Part shown: piece by piece, positions 15,026-23,732 of the stretch | Numbering within the stretch: the stretch's first letter is position 1 | How the letters are laid out: every line of letters starts with the position of its first letter | IMG/VR virus record: IMGVR_UViG_3300034355_000265 | Span: 1-37,654 of that record | Source of the DNA: a virus | Reading direction: 5' to 3' (one strand) | Length of the DNA: 37,654 nt | The notes under the pieces: model-generated | What the model saw: only the letters and a program-made list of their open reading frames with translations | Told to the model about the DNA's origin: nothing | Databases searched by the model: none | Made by a program: the position numbers and the translations under genes

Positions 15026-15796
15026 ATGGACGCAGATCAACTGCCCGTAGCGGACACCGCGCCAGCGGAAACCGTGCAAGCGCCCGAGGTGACGGCCACC
15101 CCGGATGTCGCTACTGATGCGCCGGCTGAACAGTCAAAGACTTTTTCGCAAGACGAAGTCGACGCACTGATCACCAAGCGGCTCGCAAAAGAGCAGCGCA
15201 AGTGGGAAAGGAAGCTCACGCAACCTGCCCAGCAACGACCCTTTACCGCTTCCGCACCTACTGCGGATCAGTTTGCCAACGTCGACGAATACGCGCAAGC
15301 GCTCGCCGAACGCAAGGCGCAAGAACTGGTTCAGCAGCGTGAGCAGCGGCAGCAACAGGAAACTTTGCTGGAGAACTATCAGGAGCGCGAAGAAGCGGCC
15401 CGGGAAAAGTACGACGACTTCGAGCAAGTCGCGCTGAATCCGAAGCTGCCGATCACGACCCTGATGGCGCAGACCATCCAAGCCTCTGACGTGGGGCCGG
15501 ATGTTGCGTACTACCTTGGGAGCAATCCCAAGGAAGCGGAGCGGATTTCTCGGCTGCCGGCTTATTTGCAAGCCAAGGAAATCGGCAGGATCGAAGCCAA
15601 AGTGCAGTCGAGCCCGCCGGCAAAGAAAACCTCTGCGGCCCCCACGCCGATCACGCCCGTTACCGCCAGGTCTGCGTCTACGACGTACGACACCACTGAC
15701 CCGAGGTCTGTGAAGAACATGACCACCAGCCAGTGGATCGAGGCCGAGCGGCAGCGGCAAATGAGGCAGTGGGAAGCCAAGAATCGCGTTCGTTGA
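15026..15796 (+). CDS. capsid scaffolding protein
   Basis: A 256-residue, highly charged helical protein. The first 35 residues are acidic and Ala/Pro-rich. FSQDEVDALITKRLAKEQRK is a motif of many phage scaffolds, followed by Gln/Glu/Arg-rich coiled coil (ERKAQELVQQREQRQQQETL). The basic C-terminus (EAERQRQMRQWEAKNRVR) fits the coat-binding helix-turn-helix end of P22 scaffold (303 residues there). It directs coat assembly and leaves before or during packaging. It lies directly upstream of the coat gene as expected. Confidence 0.88.
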   Translation: MDADQLPVADTAPAETVQAPEVTATPDVATDAPAEQSKTFSQDEVDALITKRLAKEQRKWERKLTQPAQQRPFTASAPTADQFANVDEYAQALAERKAQELVQQREQRQQQETLLENYQEREEAAREKYDDFEQVALNPKLPITTLMAQTIQASDVGPDVAYYLGSNPKEAERISRLPAYLQAKEIGRIEAKVQSSPPAKKTSAAPTPITPVTARSASTTYDTTDPRSVKNMTTSQWIEAERQRQMRQWEAKNRVR

Positions 15797-15812
15797 TTGA
15801 AAGGAATTTGTC

Positions 15813-17024
15813 ATGGCTCAAAATCTGTTGACCATCGACATGATCACCAACAAGGCGTTGGAGATCCTGGAGAACAATCTGGTCATCACCCGCAACGTGA
15901 ATCGTCAGTACGACGATTCGTTCGCCGTCGAAGGCGCCAAGATCGGCGACACGCTGCGCATCCGCCTGCCGGATCGCGCTCTGGTCACCGACGGTGCTGC
16001 GCTGCAAGTGCAAGAGGTGCAGCAGCAGTTCACCACGCTGACGATTGCTTCGCAGAAGCACATCGGCGTCAACTTCACCTCTGCCGAGATGGCCCTGTCG
16101 CTGGACGACTTCGCTGATCGCGTGCTCAAGCCTCGGGTTTCGCAACTCGCGGCCAGCATCGACGCCGATGTCGCCAATTCGTACAAGGACATCTTCCAGT
16201 CTGTCGGCACCCCCGGCACGACGCCGGCCACCTCGCTGGTGCTGCTGCAAGCGCAGCAGAAGCTCAACGAGGCTGCCGCTGTCATGTCGCCGCGCTACGC
16301 CACCGTCAATCCGGCGGCCAACGCGGGCTTGGTGGAAGGCATGAAGGGCCTGTTCAACCCGACCAGCACGATCTCGCGCCAGTTCAAGAACGGCATGATG
16401 GGCGAAGGCATCCTCGGCTACGAGGAGATCAACATGTCGCAGTCCATCAAGGTGCACACCACCGGCTCGGCCTTGCGCTCGGACACCCCGATCGTCAAGA
16501 CCACGCTGACCAACGGTGCGACCAAGCTGACGCTGGACAACGTGACCGACGGCAACACGCTGGTCCCGGGCGACGTGTTCACCATTGCTGGTGTGTTTGC
16601 GGTCAACCCGCAGACCCGCGAGTCCACCGGCTCGCTGCAGCAGTTCGTGGTGCAGAACACGGTCACCTCGGCTTCCACCGAGTTCGTCGACGTGGACTTC
16701 CTGCCGGCCGTGTACGCGCCCACGCAGGCTCTGGCCACGGTCAGCAAGCTGCCGACCGCCAGCGATATCGTCACCTTCTTGGGTGCGGCTTCGACGGGCT
16801 ATCCGCAAAACCTGATCTACCACAAGGACGCGATCACGTTCGCCACCGCTGACCTGATGCTGCCGCAGGGCGTCGACATGGCCAGCCGGAAGGTTCACAA
16901 CGGGATCTCGATGCGGATCGTGCGACAGTATGACATCAACAACGACCGGATGCCGTGCCGGATTGACGTGCTGTACGGGTACAGCGTCATCCGCCCGCAG
17001 ATGGCCGTTCGCATGTGGGGGTGA
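15813..17024 (+). CDS. major capsid protein (P22 coat-like)
   Basis: A 403-residue protein, AAAGGA before ATG 15813. Features of the P22 gp5 coat family include the N-terminal MAQNLLTIDMITNKALEILE, then NLVITRNVNRQYDDSFAVEG and GDTLRIRLPDR, a central insertion-like beta region (NGATKLTLDNVTDGNTLVPG) and the end SMRIVRQYDINNDRMPCRID followed by VLYGYSVIRPQMAVR. It forms the HK97-fold icosahedral shell. The length is slightly under P22's 430. Confidence 0.93.
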   Translation: MAQNLLTIDMITNKALEILENNLVITRNVNRQYDDSFAVEGAKIGDTLRIRLPDRALVTDGAALQVQEVQQQFTTLTIASQKHIGVNFTSAEMALSLDDFADRVLKPRVSQLAASIDADVANSYKDIFQSVGTPGTTPATSLVLLQAQQKLNEAAAVMSPRYATVNPAANAGLVEGMKGLFNPTSTISRQFKNGMMGEGILGYEEINMSQSIKVHTTGSALRSDTPIVKTTLTNGATKLTLDNVTDGNTLVPGDVFTIAGVFAVNPQTRESTGSLQQFVVQNTVTSASTEFVDVDFLPAVYAPTQALATVSKLPTASDIVTFLGAASTGYPQNLIYHKDAITFATADLMLPQGVDMASRKVHNGISMRIVRQYDINNDRMPCRIDVLYGYSVIRPQMAVRMWG

Positions 17025-17029
17025 TGAAA

Positions 17030-17278
17030 ATGCCGAACACCAAAGCAATTGGTGTGGCATTCGAGGATCCCGAACTCGACGGTGCAATCATCGGCAAAGC
17101 CGGTGGCACCGCCGGGTTCTACGGAACCACGCCTGTCACGCAGCGCTCCAGCGCAGCCCAAGCAACGTCCGCCGTTGGCACTGCCAGCAGCGCGGACGTG
17201 ACGACTGCCCTCAAGGCCGCCGTCATCGAGATCATGAACACGCTGCAGGCCATTGGTCTGTGGAAGGGTGGCGCTTAA
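17030..17278 (+). CDS. small head-region protein, paralogue A
   Basis: An 82-residue protein starting MPNTKAIGVAFEDPELDGAI. ATG 17030 has GGGGG 8 bases upstream; an in-frame ATG at 17024 overlaps the coat stop but would leave only 2 bases of spacing. The C-terminal half, GFYGTTPVTQRSSAAQATSA then SSADVTTALKAAVIEIMNTL, is nearly repeated in the next gene. The helical end and glycine-tyrosine motif suggest a trimer-forming decoration or fibre-like protein. Related small proteins sit after coat genes in other phages, without known function. Confidence 0.72.
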   Translation: MPNTKAIGVAFEDPELDGAIIGKAGGTAGFYGTTPVTQRSSAAQATSAVGTASSADVTTALKAAVIEIMNTLQAIGLWKGGA

Positions 17279-17296
17279 GCGCCAGAAAGGAACATC

Positions 17297-17590
17297 ATGT
17301 CCAACGCAAACTTTGAAGCGCCCAAGATTGGCGACGGCCAGCAGATGGGCGACGGCAACGTCGAGGAAACCCTCAACGTCGGCCGCAGCGGCCAGCCCGT
17401 GCAGATGCAACCCACTGCCACCGGCAAGGTCGGGTTCTACGGCACAACGCCGATCACGCAGCGCACCGCTGCCGTGGCTACCTCAGCAGTCGGCACCGCG
17501 TCGTCTGCTGATGTCACCACGACGCTGAAGGCTGCCGTGATTGACATCATGAACACGCTGGCCGCTCTCGGCCTGGCCAAGGCTGCGTGA
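17297..17590 (+). CDS. small head-region protein, paralogue B
   Basis: A 97-residue protein with AAAGGA before ATG 17297. Its last about 50 residues repeat those of the upstream protein (GFYGTTPITQRTAAVATSAV, then SSADVTTTLKAAVIDIMNTL), while the N-terminus is different (MSNANFEAPKIGDGQQMGDG). This looks like an old tandem duplication with exchange of the N-terminal half. The shared part may be the multimerisation or capsid-binding module. It ends in a GTGA overlap with the methyltransferase gene. Confidence 0.75.
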   Translation: MSNANFEAPKIGDGQQMGDGNVEETLNVGRSGQPVQMQPTATGKVGFYGTTPITQRTAAVATSAVGTASSADVTTTLKAAVIDIMNTLAALGLAKAA

Positions 17591-18096
17591 TCAAGGTGCT
17601 TCATGCGGGATGCGGCCGAGAGCCGCTTCCCGAGTGGATACAGGGTCAGGAGACTCGTCTGGACATTGACCCAGGCGTCTCTCCTGACTTTGTTGCTCCC
17701 ATGACCGACATGGGGGACATCGGCGAATATCACATCGCATACTGCTCGCATGTGCTGGAACACATGCCGCCGCACGAAATCGTGCAAGCGTTGAGCGAAC
17801 TGCACCGCGTGCTGATGCCGGGTGGGTTTTTCATCGCCGTGGTGCCGGATCTGGAGGGCATCAAGCCCGACAACACCGTCGTCTACGAATCGCCAGCAGG
17901 CCCGGTCACGGGGCTGGACATGTACTACGGCATGGCCAGACTGGTTCAGAGCAATCCGTACATGGCGCACAAATACGGGTTCGTCCGCAAGACGCTGATC
18001 GACTTTGTCGAGCACGCCGGGTTTAAGGTCCGCCATGCTGGCCCGTCCATCAATCACCAACTCATGATCACCGCACAAAGGCCCGTGACGCAATGA
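17587..18096 (+). CDS. SAM-dependent methyltransferase (class I)
   Basis: A 169-residue protein, GTG start overlapping the upstream stop. Motif I is VLHAGCGREP. LDIDP ends strand 2. CSHVLEHMPPHEI and LHRVLMPGGFFIAVVPD are hallmark post-I segments of the Methyltransf_11 group. The substrate cannot be read from the sequence. It is coupled by ATGA to a glycosyltransferase and embedded in the head operon, which suggests modification of a sugar or of virion or host surface components. The fold is sure; the substrate is not. Confidence 0.87.
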   Translation: MIKVLHAGCGREPLPEWIQGQETRLDIDPGVSPDFVAPMTDMGDIGEYHIAYCSHVLEHMPPHEIVQALSELHRVLMPGGFFIAVVPDLEGIKPDNTVVYESPAGPVTGLDMYYGMARLVQSNPYMAHKYGFVRKTLIDFVEHAGFKVRHAGPSINHQLMITAQRPVTQ

Positions 18097-18782
18097 AAGT
18101 CGTCTTGTGTGTGCCTACCCTCACCCGCCCGCATTCGGCGCTTCTGGAGGCCATAGAGGCCGCCGTACCGGCACTGGATGCGGCGGGCATCACGCACCAG
18201 ATGGTGATGGAAGTCGGCAACCCCTACATCAGCCAAGCGCGCAACGTCATGCTGCGCAAGGCGCTGGATGCGGGCGCGGATCAGATCATATTCCTTGACC
18301 ACGATGTGTCGTTCCCGCCGGATGCGTTGCTGAAGCTCATCCAGACGGAAGGCGACGTTGTGGCCGGAACGTACCGCTTTAAGCGGGACGAGGAAGACTA
18401 CATGGGCTGCCTGTTTACCGACGCGGGTGGGCATCCCATCGTGCGCTTGGCGGACGGCGCTATCCACGCGGAATGGGTGCCGGCCGGGTTTTTGCGCGTG
18501 ACCGAGGCGGCAGTCGAGAAGTTCATGCGTGCGTACCCGCACCTCATGTACGGCAAGGCGCACAAGCCGCACGTTGACCTGTTCAACCACGGCGCGCACA
18601 AAGGCATCTGGTACGGCGAGGATTACTCTTTCAGCCGCAATTGGAACGACTGCGGTGGATCTATCTGGCTGATCCCCGACGCGGACATCACGCACCACAG
18701 CGCCGACAAGGCGTATCCCGGCAACTATCACATGTACCTGCGCCGCAGGCCCGGAGGCGACCTATGCCCGTCATCTACATGA
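18093..18782 (+). CDS. glycosyltransferase-like (GT-A, family 2 type)
   Basis: A 229-residue protein starting MKVVLCVPTLTRPHSALLEA. SQARNVMLRKALDAGADQII followed by FLDHDVSFPPDAL contains the D-x-D nucleotide-sugar/metal motif (DHD). GEDYSFSRNW with TWO downstream elements (CGGSIWLIPDADITHHS) gives the acidic acceptor-side residues and a late His seen in GT-A enzymes. It would transfer a sugar from a nucleotide donor. The preceding methyltransferase may act on the same glycan. Targets could be virion proteins, DNA or the host surface; none is shown. Confidence 0.78.
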   Translation: MKVVLCVPTLTRPHSALLEAIEAAVPALDAAGITHQMVMEVGNPYISQARNVMLRKALDAGADQIIFLDHDVSFPPDALLKLIQTEGDVVAGTYRFKRDEEDYMGCLFTDAGGHPIVRLADGAIHAEWVPAGFLRVTEAAVEKFMRAYPHLMYGKAHKPHVDLFNHGAHKGIWYGEDYSFSRNWNDCGGSIWLIPDADITHHSADKAYPGNYHMYLRRRPGGDLCPSST

Positions 18783-18955
18783 AGCACCCGATCCACGGCA
18801 CCAAGGTTGCCACGATGGATCTGGAGGCCGAAGAAGATGAACGCAACGGGTGGGAGCGGTATACTCCGGGCGAGGAATCGCCCCAGGTTGCCGTCAACGA
18901 ACTGACTGCGCGCAGGCGGCGACGGGAGTCCGCCGATGTCTACCACAGCCGGTGA
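18764..18955 (+). CDS. small conserved phage protein
   Basis: A 63-residue protein beginning MPVIYMKHPIHGTKVATMDL. ATG 18764 has GGAGG six bases before it, and the gene lies in the last codons of the glycosyltransferase. The KHPIHGTKVA sequence recurs in phage structural operons ahead of tail genes. Acidic middle, Arg-rich end (NELTARRRRRES). It overlaps the gp4-like start by 20 bases. No role known. Confidence 0.7.
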   Translation: MPVIYMKHPIHGTKVATMDLEAEEDERNGWERYTPGEESPQVAVNELTARRRRRESADVYHSR

Positions 18956-19655
18956 CCAGATCAACGCCGCACTGCGGCTGATCGGCCAGCTTGCCGAGGG
19001 CGAAACGCCCTCCGCCGCCACGTCACAGGATGCACTGGCGGCTTTGAACCAGATGCTCGATTCGTGGAGCATTGAGCGCCTAGCGGTGTACGCCACGCAG
19101 GATCAGGTGTTCACTTGGCCGGCCAACACCGCCACGCGCACGCTGGGGCCGACGGGCAACTTTGTCGGCAACCGGCCGGTGCTGCTGGACGACTCGACGT
19201 ACTTTCGCGACACCGAATCTGGTGTGTCGTTCGGCATCGCCATGATCAACCAGCAGCAGTACAACGGTATTGCGCTGAAGACCGTGGGGTCGACGTACCC
19301 GCAGGTCATGTTCACCAACATGACGTTCCCCGACATCACGATGACGCTGTACCCGGTGCCCAGCAAGGATCTAGAGTGGCACATCATCAGCGTGCAGGAA
19401 CTGTCGCAGCCGGCGCTGCTGAACACCACGCTGTCGTTTCCGCCGGGCTACCTGCGGTGCTTCAAGTACAACCTAGCCAGCGAAATCGCGGCCGAGTTCG
19501 GCGTTGAAGCTCCACCCACGGTGCAGCGCATCGCCATGTCGTCCAAGCGCAATCTGAAGCGCATCAACAACCCGGATGACCTGATGAGCATCCCGTACAA
19601 CCTCGTCAACCGCAGGCTGCGCCGGTTCAACGTGTACGCGGGTACGCCGACGTGA
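18936..19655 (+). CDS. tail accessory factor, P22 gp4-like head-closure protein
   Basis: A 239-residue protein with GGGAG before ATG 18936. TAGDQINAALRLIGQLAEGE at the start, then LNQMLDSWSIERLAVYATQD and FPPGYLRCFKYNLASEIAAE near the C-terminus, match the gp4 / packaged-DNA-stabilisation family (166 residues in P22; longer relatives are usual). Twelve copies extend the portal after packaging, close the head and connect it to gp10. The neighbours (gp10-like next) support this. Confidence 0.88.
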   Translation: MSTTAGDQINAALRLIGQLAEGETPSAATSQDALAALNQMLDSWSIERLAVYATQDQVFTWPANTATRTLGPTGNFVGNRPVLLDDSTYFRDTESGVSFGIAMINQQQYNGIALKTVGSTYPQVMFTNMTFPDITMTLYPVPSKDLEWHIISVQELSQPALLNTTLSFPPGYLRCFKYNLASEIAAEFGVEAPPTVQRIAMSSKRNLKRINNPDDLMSIPYNLVNRRLRRFNVYAGTPT

Positions 19656-21481
19656 AGACGCCCATCCTCGGATCATCCTATGTGGCCCGCAGCGTCAATG
19701 CTGCGGACAGCCGCATGGTCAACCTGTTCCCGGAAATCGTGCCGGAAGCGGGCAAAGAGCCTGCGTTCTTGCAGCGGTGCCCTGGGTTGCGCCTAGTGGC
19801 GACAGTGGGGCAAGGCCCGATCCGTGGGATGTGGAAGTTCGGCGACTTTTTGTACGTCGCGTCCGGCGGCAAACTGTACCGCGTAGACGGCAACTTTGCC
19901 GTGACGGAACTGGGGCTGATCAACGGCAGCGGGCCGGTGAGCATGTCGGACAACGGCACGCAGCTGTTTGTGGCCTGCAACCCTGACGCGTTCATCTACA
20001 ACGCCAGCACGGGCGTGTTCGCGCAGATCACTGACGTCGATTTTCCTGGCGCGGTGACGGTGGGCTACCTCGACGGGTACTTCGTGTTCAACGAACCCAA
20101 CAGCCAGCGCTTCTGGGTTACATCGCTAAACGACGGCACGCAGATTGACCCGCTGGACTTTGCCAGCGCTGAGGGCAACCCGGACAACATCGTGTCGCTG
20201 ATGGTTGACCACCGCGAGGTCTGGCTGTTCGGCAACAACACCATCGAGGTTTGGTACAACGCCGGGGCCGCGGACTTCCCGTTGGCGCGCATTGAAGGCG
20301 CGTTCATGGAAACCGGTTGCCTTGCGCCGTACAGTGTTGCCAAGCTCGACAACAGCGTGTTCTGGCTGGGCTCTGACGCTCGCGGCAACGGCATCGTGTA
20401 CCGCAATCAGGGCTACAACGCCCAGCGCGTTAGCACGCACGCTGTGGAGTGGCAAATCCAGCAGTACGCCGTGCTGAACAATGCCATCGGCTACTCGTAC
20501 CAGCAGGACGGGCACTTGTTCTACGTGTTGACGTTCCCGACGGCGCAAGCTACGTGGGTGTTTGACGTTGCTACCGGCGCGTGGCATGAGCGTGCGGCGT
20601 GGGACGGAGTGCAGTACCGGCGGCACCGGAGTAACTGCCAGGCGAATTTTGCGGGGCAGGTAGTTGTTGGCGACTGGGAAAATGGGCGCATTTATGCGTT
20701 TGACCCCGAGGTGTACCAGGACGGCGGCGACACGCAACGGTGGCTGCGGTCGTGGCGGGCGCTGCCTACGGGGCAAAACTCGCTGAAGCGCACGGCGCAT
20801 CACACGCTGCAGTTGGATGTTGAGGCGGGATCTGTCTCAAAACCAACTGATGTAGAACTGATACCAAACCCCGGCGGTCCATTCTCAAGCCCAGTGGGGT
20901 GGACTGCTGGGCCAAATACTTCCATAAGTATTAACGGCAAAAATTTGCAAATTACAGCATTGTCTTCAACTGCGCCTTACGCTTACGCGAGCTTTGAAAG
21001 CGGAGTTGGCGAGCTTGTAAGCATTTCTTTTAGGATGCAAAGACAAGGGTCTGCTGCAACAGTTTTCCGATTTGGCACTTCGCCAAATTCAGCAGGGCTG
21101 TATTCGTTTGCAAACTCAACTTCCGACACTGGAGTAATAACAAATTCTTTTGTGTCGCCAGGTGGAACAATATACGCAACATTCGGGCAGCCGACAAGTG
21201 TTGGCAGTTCTGATCTTGTTTTTGGGTCTGCTACGGCGGTTAGAATTCCAAACATTGACCCCCAAGTCATGCTCCGCTGGTCCGACGACGGCGGCCACAC
21301 CTGGAGCAATGAGCACTGGGCCAGCACTGGGAAAATTGGCGAGTACGGCAAGCGCGTTATCTGGCGCCGCCTTGGCATGACGACCAAACTGCGGGATCGG
21401 GTGTACGAGATCAGCGGCACAGATCCGGTGAAGATTGCCATCATGGGCGCTGAACTGACGGCAACGCCGACGAGCGCCTGA
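19652..21481 (+). CDS. P22 gp10-like tail hub with inserted domain
   Basis: A 609-residue protein, GTG start overlapping the gp4-like stop. The family pattern is clear: ILGSSYVARSVNAADSRMVN, NLFPEIVPEAGKEPAFLQRC, VSLMVDHREVWLFGNNTIEV, then the late MLRWSDDGGHTWSNEHWAS. P22 gp10 has 472 residues. The excess is explained by one insert at about residues 391-533 (20824-21250), between LQLDVEAG and DPQVMLRW, whose DNA is AT-richer and whose residues are Ser/Thr/Gly-rich beta (GLYSFANSTSDTGVITNSFV). The core joins portal and gp4 to the spikes and needle; the insert may be a surface-exposed binding domain. Confidence 0.9.
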   Translation: MKTPILGSSYVARSVNAADSRMVNLFPEIVPEAGKEPAFLQRCPGLRLVATVGQGPIRGMWKFGDFLYVASGGKLYRVDGNFAVTELGLINGSGPVSMSDNGTQLFVACNPDAFIYNASTGVFAQITDVDFPGAVTVGYLDGYFVFNEPNSQRFWVTSLNDGTQIDPLDFASAEGNPDNIVSLMVDHREVWLFGNNTIEVWYNAGAADFPLARIEGAFMETGCLAPYSVAKLDNSVFWLGSDARGNGIVYRNQGYNAQRVSTHAVEWQIQQYAVLNNAIGYSYQQDGHLFYVLTFPTAQATWVFDVATGAWHERAAWDGVQYRRHRSNCQANFAGQVVVGDWENGRIYAFDPEVYQDGGDTQRWLRSWRALPTGQNSLKRTAHHTLQLDVEAGSVSKPTDVELIPNPGGPFSSPVGWTAGPNTSISINGKNLQITALSSTAPYAYASFESGVGELVSISFRMQRQGSAATVFRFGTSPNSAGLYSFANSTSDTGVITNSFVSPGGTIYATFGQPTSVGSSDLVFGSATAVRIPNIDPQVMLRWSDDGGHTWSNEHWASTGKIGEYGKRVIWRRLGMTTKLRDRVYEISGTDPVKIAIMGAELTATPTSA

Positions 21482-21482
21482 G

Positions 21483-22445
21483 ATGCAAACGCTGCCCCGC
21501 GTCCCAGCATCCCGCGACCCGCTGGTGGACCGTGGGGCAATCACCACGCGCGCGTGGTTTCGGTTCTTTTCACTGCTGCAAGACAGCATCGGCCAGGCCA
21601 GCAGAGAGACGTTTACGCTGGTGCAGAACTCCACTGGCGCAACTCTGTTCAAGGGCACTGTGGTGGGCTTTGCCGGCGTCGGCGCGGCAAACCTGCTGTC
21701 GGTGTCCAAGTACCTTGCTGACGGCTCTACGCCCTCGCTGTACATCCTTGGCGTGCTGGATGAAACCATCCCCGACAGCGGCGCCACGGGCCTGTGTAGC
21801 GTCTGGGGGCCGGTAACGGGCATCGACACCAGCGCGTTCAACGTGGGCGACATCCTGTACGCCAGCCCCACGGTGGCGGGTGCGTTCACCAACGTAAAGC
21901 CCACGGCGCCTGACAACGTGATCCCGGTGGCGGCGGTGCTGATCAAAAGCGCCACTGACGGCGTGATCTTCGTGCGGCCGACGATTGAGCAGCAGAAGTA
22001 TTACGGCGAGTTCACCAAAACCAGCGACCAATCGCCCGCAGTCATCAACACGGCTTACGCGCTGACGTTCGACAACACCGAAATCGCCGAAGGCATCAGC
22101 ATCGGCTCGCCTGCGTCGCGCATTGTGGTGGTGCAGTCTGGCCTATACCAATTTGACGCCACCGTTCAGATCGGCAGCAGTAGCAGCAGCGCCAAGACGG
22201 TTTGGCTGTGGTTCCGCAAAAACGGCACGGACGTTGCCAACTCTGCCAGGCTGGTGACAATCAACATCAACAACGGGTACACCGCTGTGTCCATGAGCGA
22301 GTTTTTTTCGCTTGCCGCCAACGATTACATCGAGATCATGTTTGCCGCAGACGCTACGGCCATCACGGTGGATAATGTCGCAGCCACGGCTTTTGCGCCA
22401 GCAGCACCTGCCGTCGTGCTGGCGGTGAGCCAGATTCAACAGTGA
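21483..22445 (+). CDS. tail protein with C1q/TNF-like C-terminal knob
   Basis: A 320-residue protein. The N-terminus contains RGAITTRAWFRFFSLLQDSI, found at the base of many phage tail proteins. The middle has beta repeats (GDILYASPTVAGAFTNVKPT). The last about 130 residues look like a C1q/TNF-type jelly roll (SGLYQFDATVQIGSSSSSAK, YIEIMFAADATAITVDNVAA). It follows gp10, where P22 has its tail needle gp26. Sf6-type needles also end in a TNF-like knob, so this may be the needle's counterpart, although no long coiled coil is visible. A receptor-binding fibre is the alternative. Confidence 0.7.
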   Translation: MQTLPRVPASRDPLVDRGAITTRAWFRFFSLLQDSIGQASRETFTLVQNSTGATLFKGTVVGFAGVGAANLLSVSKYLADGSTPSLYILGVLDETIPDSGATGLCSVWGPVTGIDTSAFNVGDILYASPTVAGAFTNVKPTAPDNVIPVAAVLIKSATDGVIFVRPTIEQQKYYGEFTKTSDQSPAVINTAYALTFDNTEIAEGISIGSPASRIVVVQSGLYQFDATVQIGSSSSSAKTVWLWFRKNGTDVANSARLVTININNGYTAVSMSEFFSLAANDYIEIMFAADATAITVDNVAATAFAPAAPAVVLAVSQIQQ

Positions 22446-22452
22446 GAGCACC

Positions 22453-23724
22453 ATGAGCGTTTCGCTTTCCCCATACGCTGGCGCCGGGGCGCAGTTCTTC
22501 GACAACAACGGCAACCCGTTGGCCGGGGGTAAAATTTTTACTTATGCCGCCGGCACGACGACGCCGCTAGCAACCTACACGGATTACACGGGCAACACGG
22601 CTAATCCCGTGTATCCGGTGGGCATCGTGCTGGACAGCGCCGGCCGAACGCCCGCGCAGATCTGGCTGACAGAGGGATCGTCGTACAAATTCGTGCTGGA
22701 AACGGCTCTTGGCGTCACGATCAAGACCGACGACAACATTTTTGCGTCGTTTGAGCTGGCGGTGGCGGTTGGCGTGCCGGTTGGTAAAGGTGGCAGCGGA
22801 GTCAACGAGAACATCGCCGTCGGGTTGACTGCGCTGGACAGCAACACCACGGGGTCGAACAACACTGCCGTGGGCTACAACGCCCTGACGGCCAACACGG
22901 ACGGCTTCCAGAACACCGCCGTTGGCTCCGAGGCGCTGGATGCGAACACCTCGGGCGACTACAACACTGCGGTGGGCTATCAGGCGCTGACGGCAGCGAG
23001 CACGGCGAACTACAACACCGGGGTAGGTTACCGGACGTTGAATGCGGCAACGTCTGGCGCAGGAAACACGGCGCTGGGCAGCGATGCGCTGTTGCTGGTG
23101 TCCACGGGAGCGGACAACGTGGCGGTGGGCTACGCGGCGCTGGACGCCTACACCGGCAGCGATGCCGTGGCCGTAGGCCGCTCGGCGCTGGGGGCAAATA
23201 CCAGCGGCACCGGCAACACTGCGGTGGGCAAGGATGCGGCTCTGCTGGTGGTTACGGGCGCGTACAACGTTGCCATCGGGTGGACTGCGCTAGATGCGGC
23301 CACCACCAGCAACAACACGGCGGTGGGCGCGTCGGCACTGGGGGCGCTGACCTCTGGCGCAAACAACGTGGCTCTGGGCTTTCAGGCCGGCGACTCGCTC
23401 ACAACCGGCAGCAACAACACGGTCATCGGCTACGAAGCCGATGTGTCGGCGGCAGGCGTTAGCAACGAAGTCACCATCGGCAACAGCAGCGTTACCTCGC
23501 TGCGCGCGCCAGGCCTGACGCTGACTGTCGGCTTGAAATGGATCAACAACGGCACGCACACTGTTGCGGACTTGCTTGCAAATGCTCCAGCCGCTACTGT
23601 TGGCGCAGGCGCACGGGCCGTGGTGACCGACGCCAACGCAACCACGTTCCACTCGATTGTGGCGGCCGGCGCCGCAAACGTCGTGCCGGTGTTCAGCGAC
23701 GGCACTAACTGGCGGATTGGGTGA
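22453..23724 (+). CDS. tailspike/fibre with head-binding N-terminus and YadA-type repeats
   Basis: A 423-residue protein. The N-terminal about 110 residues (NGNPLAGGKIFTYAAGTTTP, GIVLDSAGRTPAQIWLTEGS) are the widely shared virion-attachment domain of podovirus spikes and fibres. Residues about 120-345 are some ten repeats around NTAVGYNAL / NTAVGSEALDANTSG, the left-handed YadA-head type that forms trimers. A C-terminal tip of about 70 residues (GLKWINNGTHTVADLLANAP) follows. It is expected to contact the host surface. It has no enzymatic pectate-lyase-like core, so binding rather than degradation is likely. Confidence 0.83.
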   Translation: MSVSLSPYAGAGAQFFDNNGNPLAGGKIFTYAAGTTTPLATYTDYTGNTANPVYPVGIVLDSAGRTPAQIWLTEGSSYKFVLETALGVTIKTDDNIFASFELAVAVGVPVGKGGSGVNENIAVGLTALDSNTTGSNNTAVGYNALTANTDGFQNTAVGSEALDANTSGDYNTAVGYQALTAASTANYNTGVGYRTLNAATSGAGNTALGSDALLLVSTGADNVAVGYAALDAYTGSDAVAVGRSALGANTSGTGNTAVGKDAALLVVTGAYNVAIGWTALDAATTSNNTAVGASALGALTSGANNVALGFQAGDSLTTGSNNTVIGYEADVSAAGVSNEVTIGNSSVTSLRAPGLTLTVGLKWINNGTHTVADLLANAPAATVGAGARAVVTDANATTFHSIVAAGAANVVPVFSDGTNWRIG

Positions 23725-23732
23725 GGTGAATC

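Noticed and set aside
15678-17087. Long minus-strand open frame opposite the coat gene
   Set aside because: It is an antisense shadow of the P22-like coat protein, with no ribosome site or recognisable motifs.
12888-23724. Diversity-generating retroelement acting on the fibre genes
   Set aside because: No reverse transcriptase or template repeat is seen, and the repeats in the fibres are ordinary YadA-type units.
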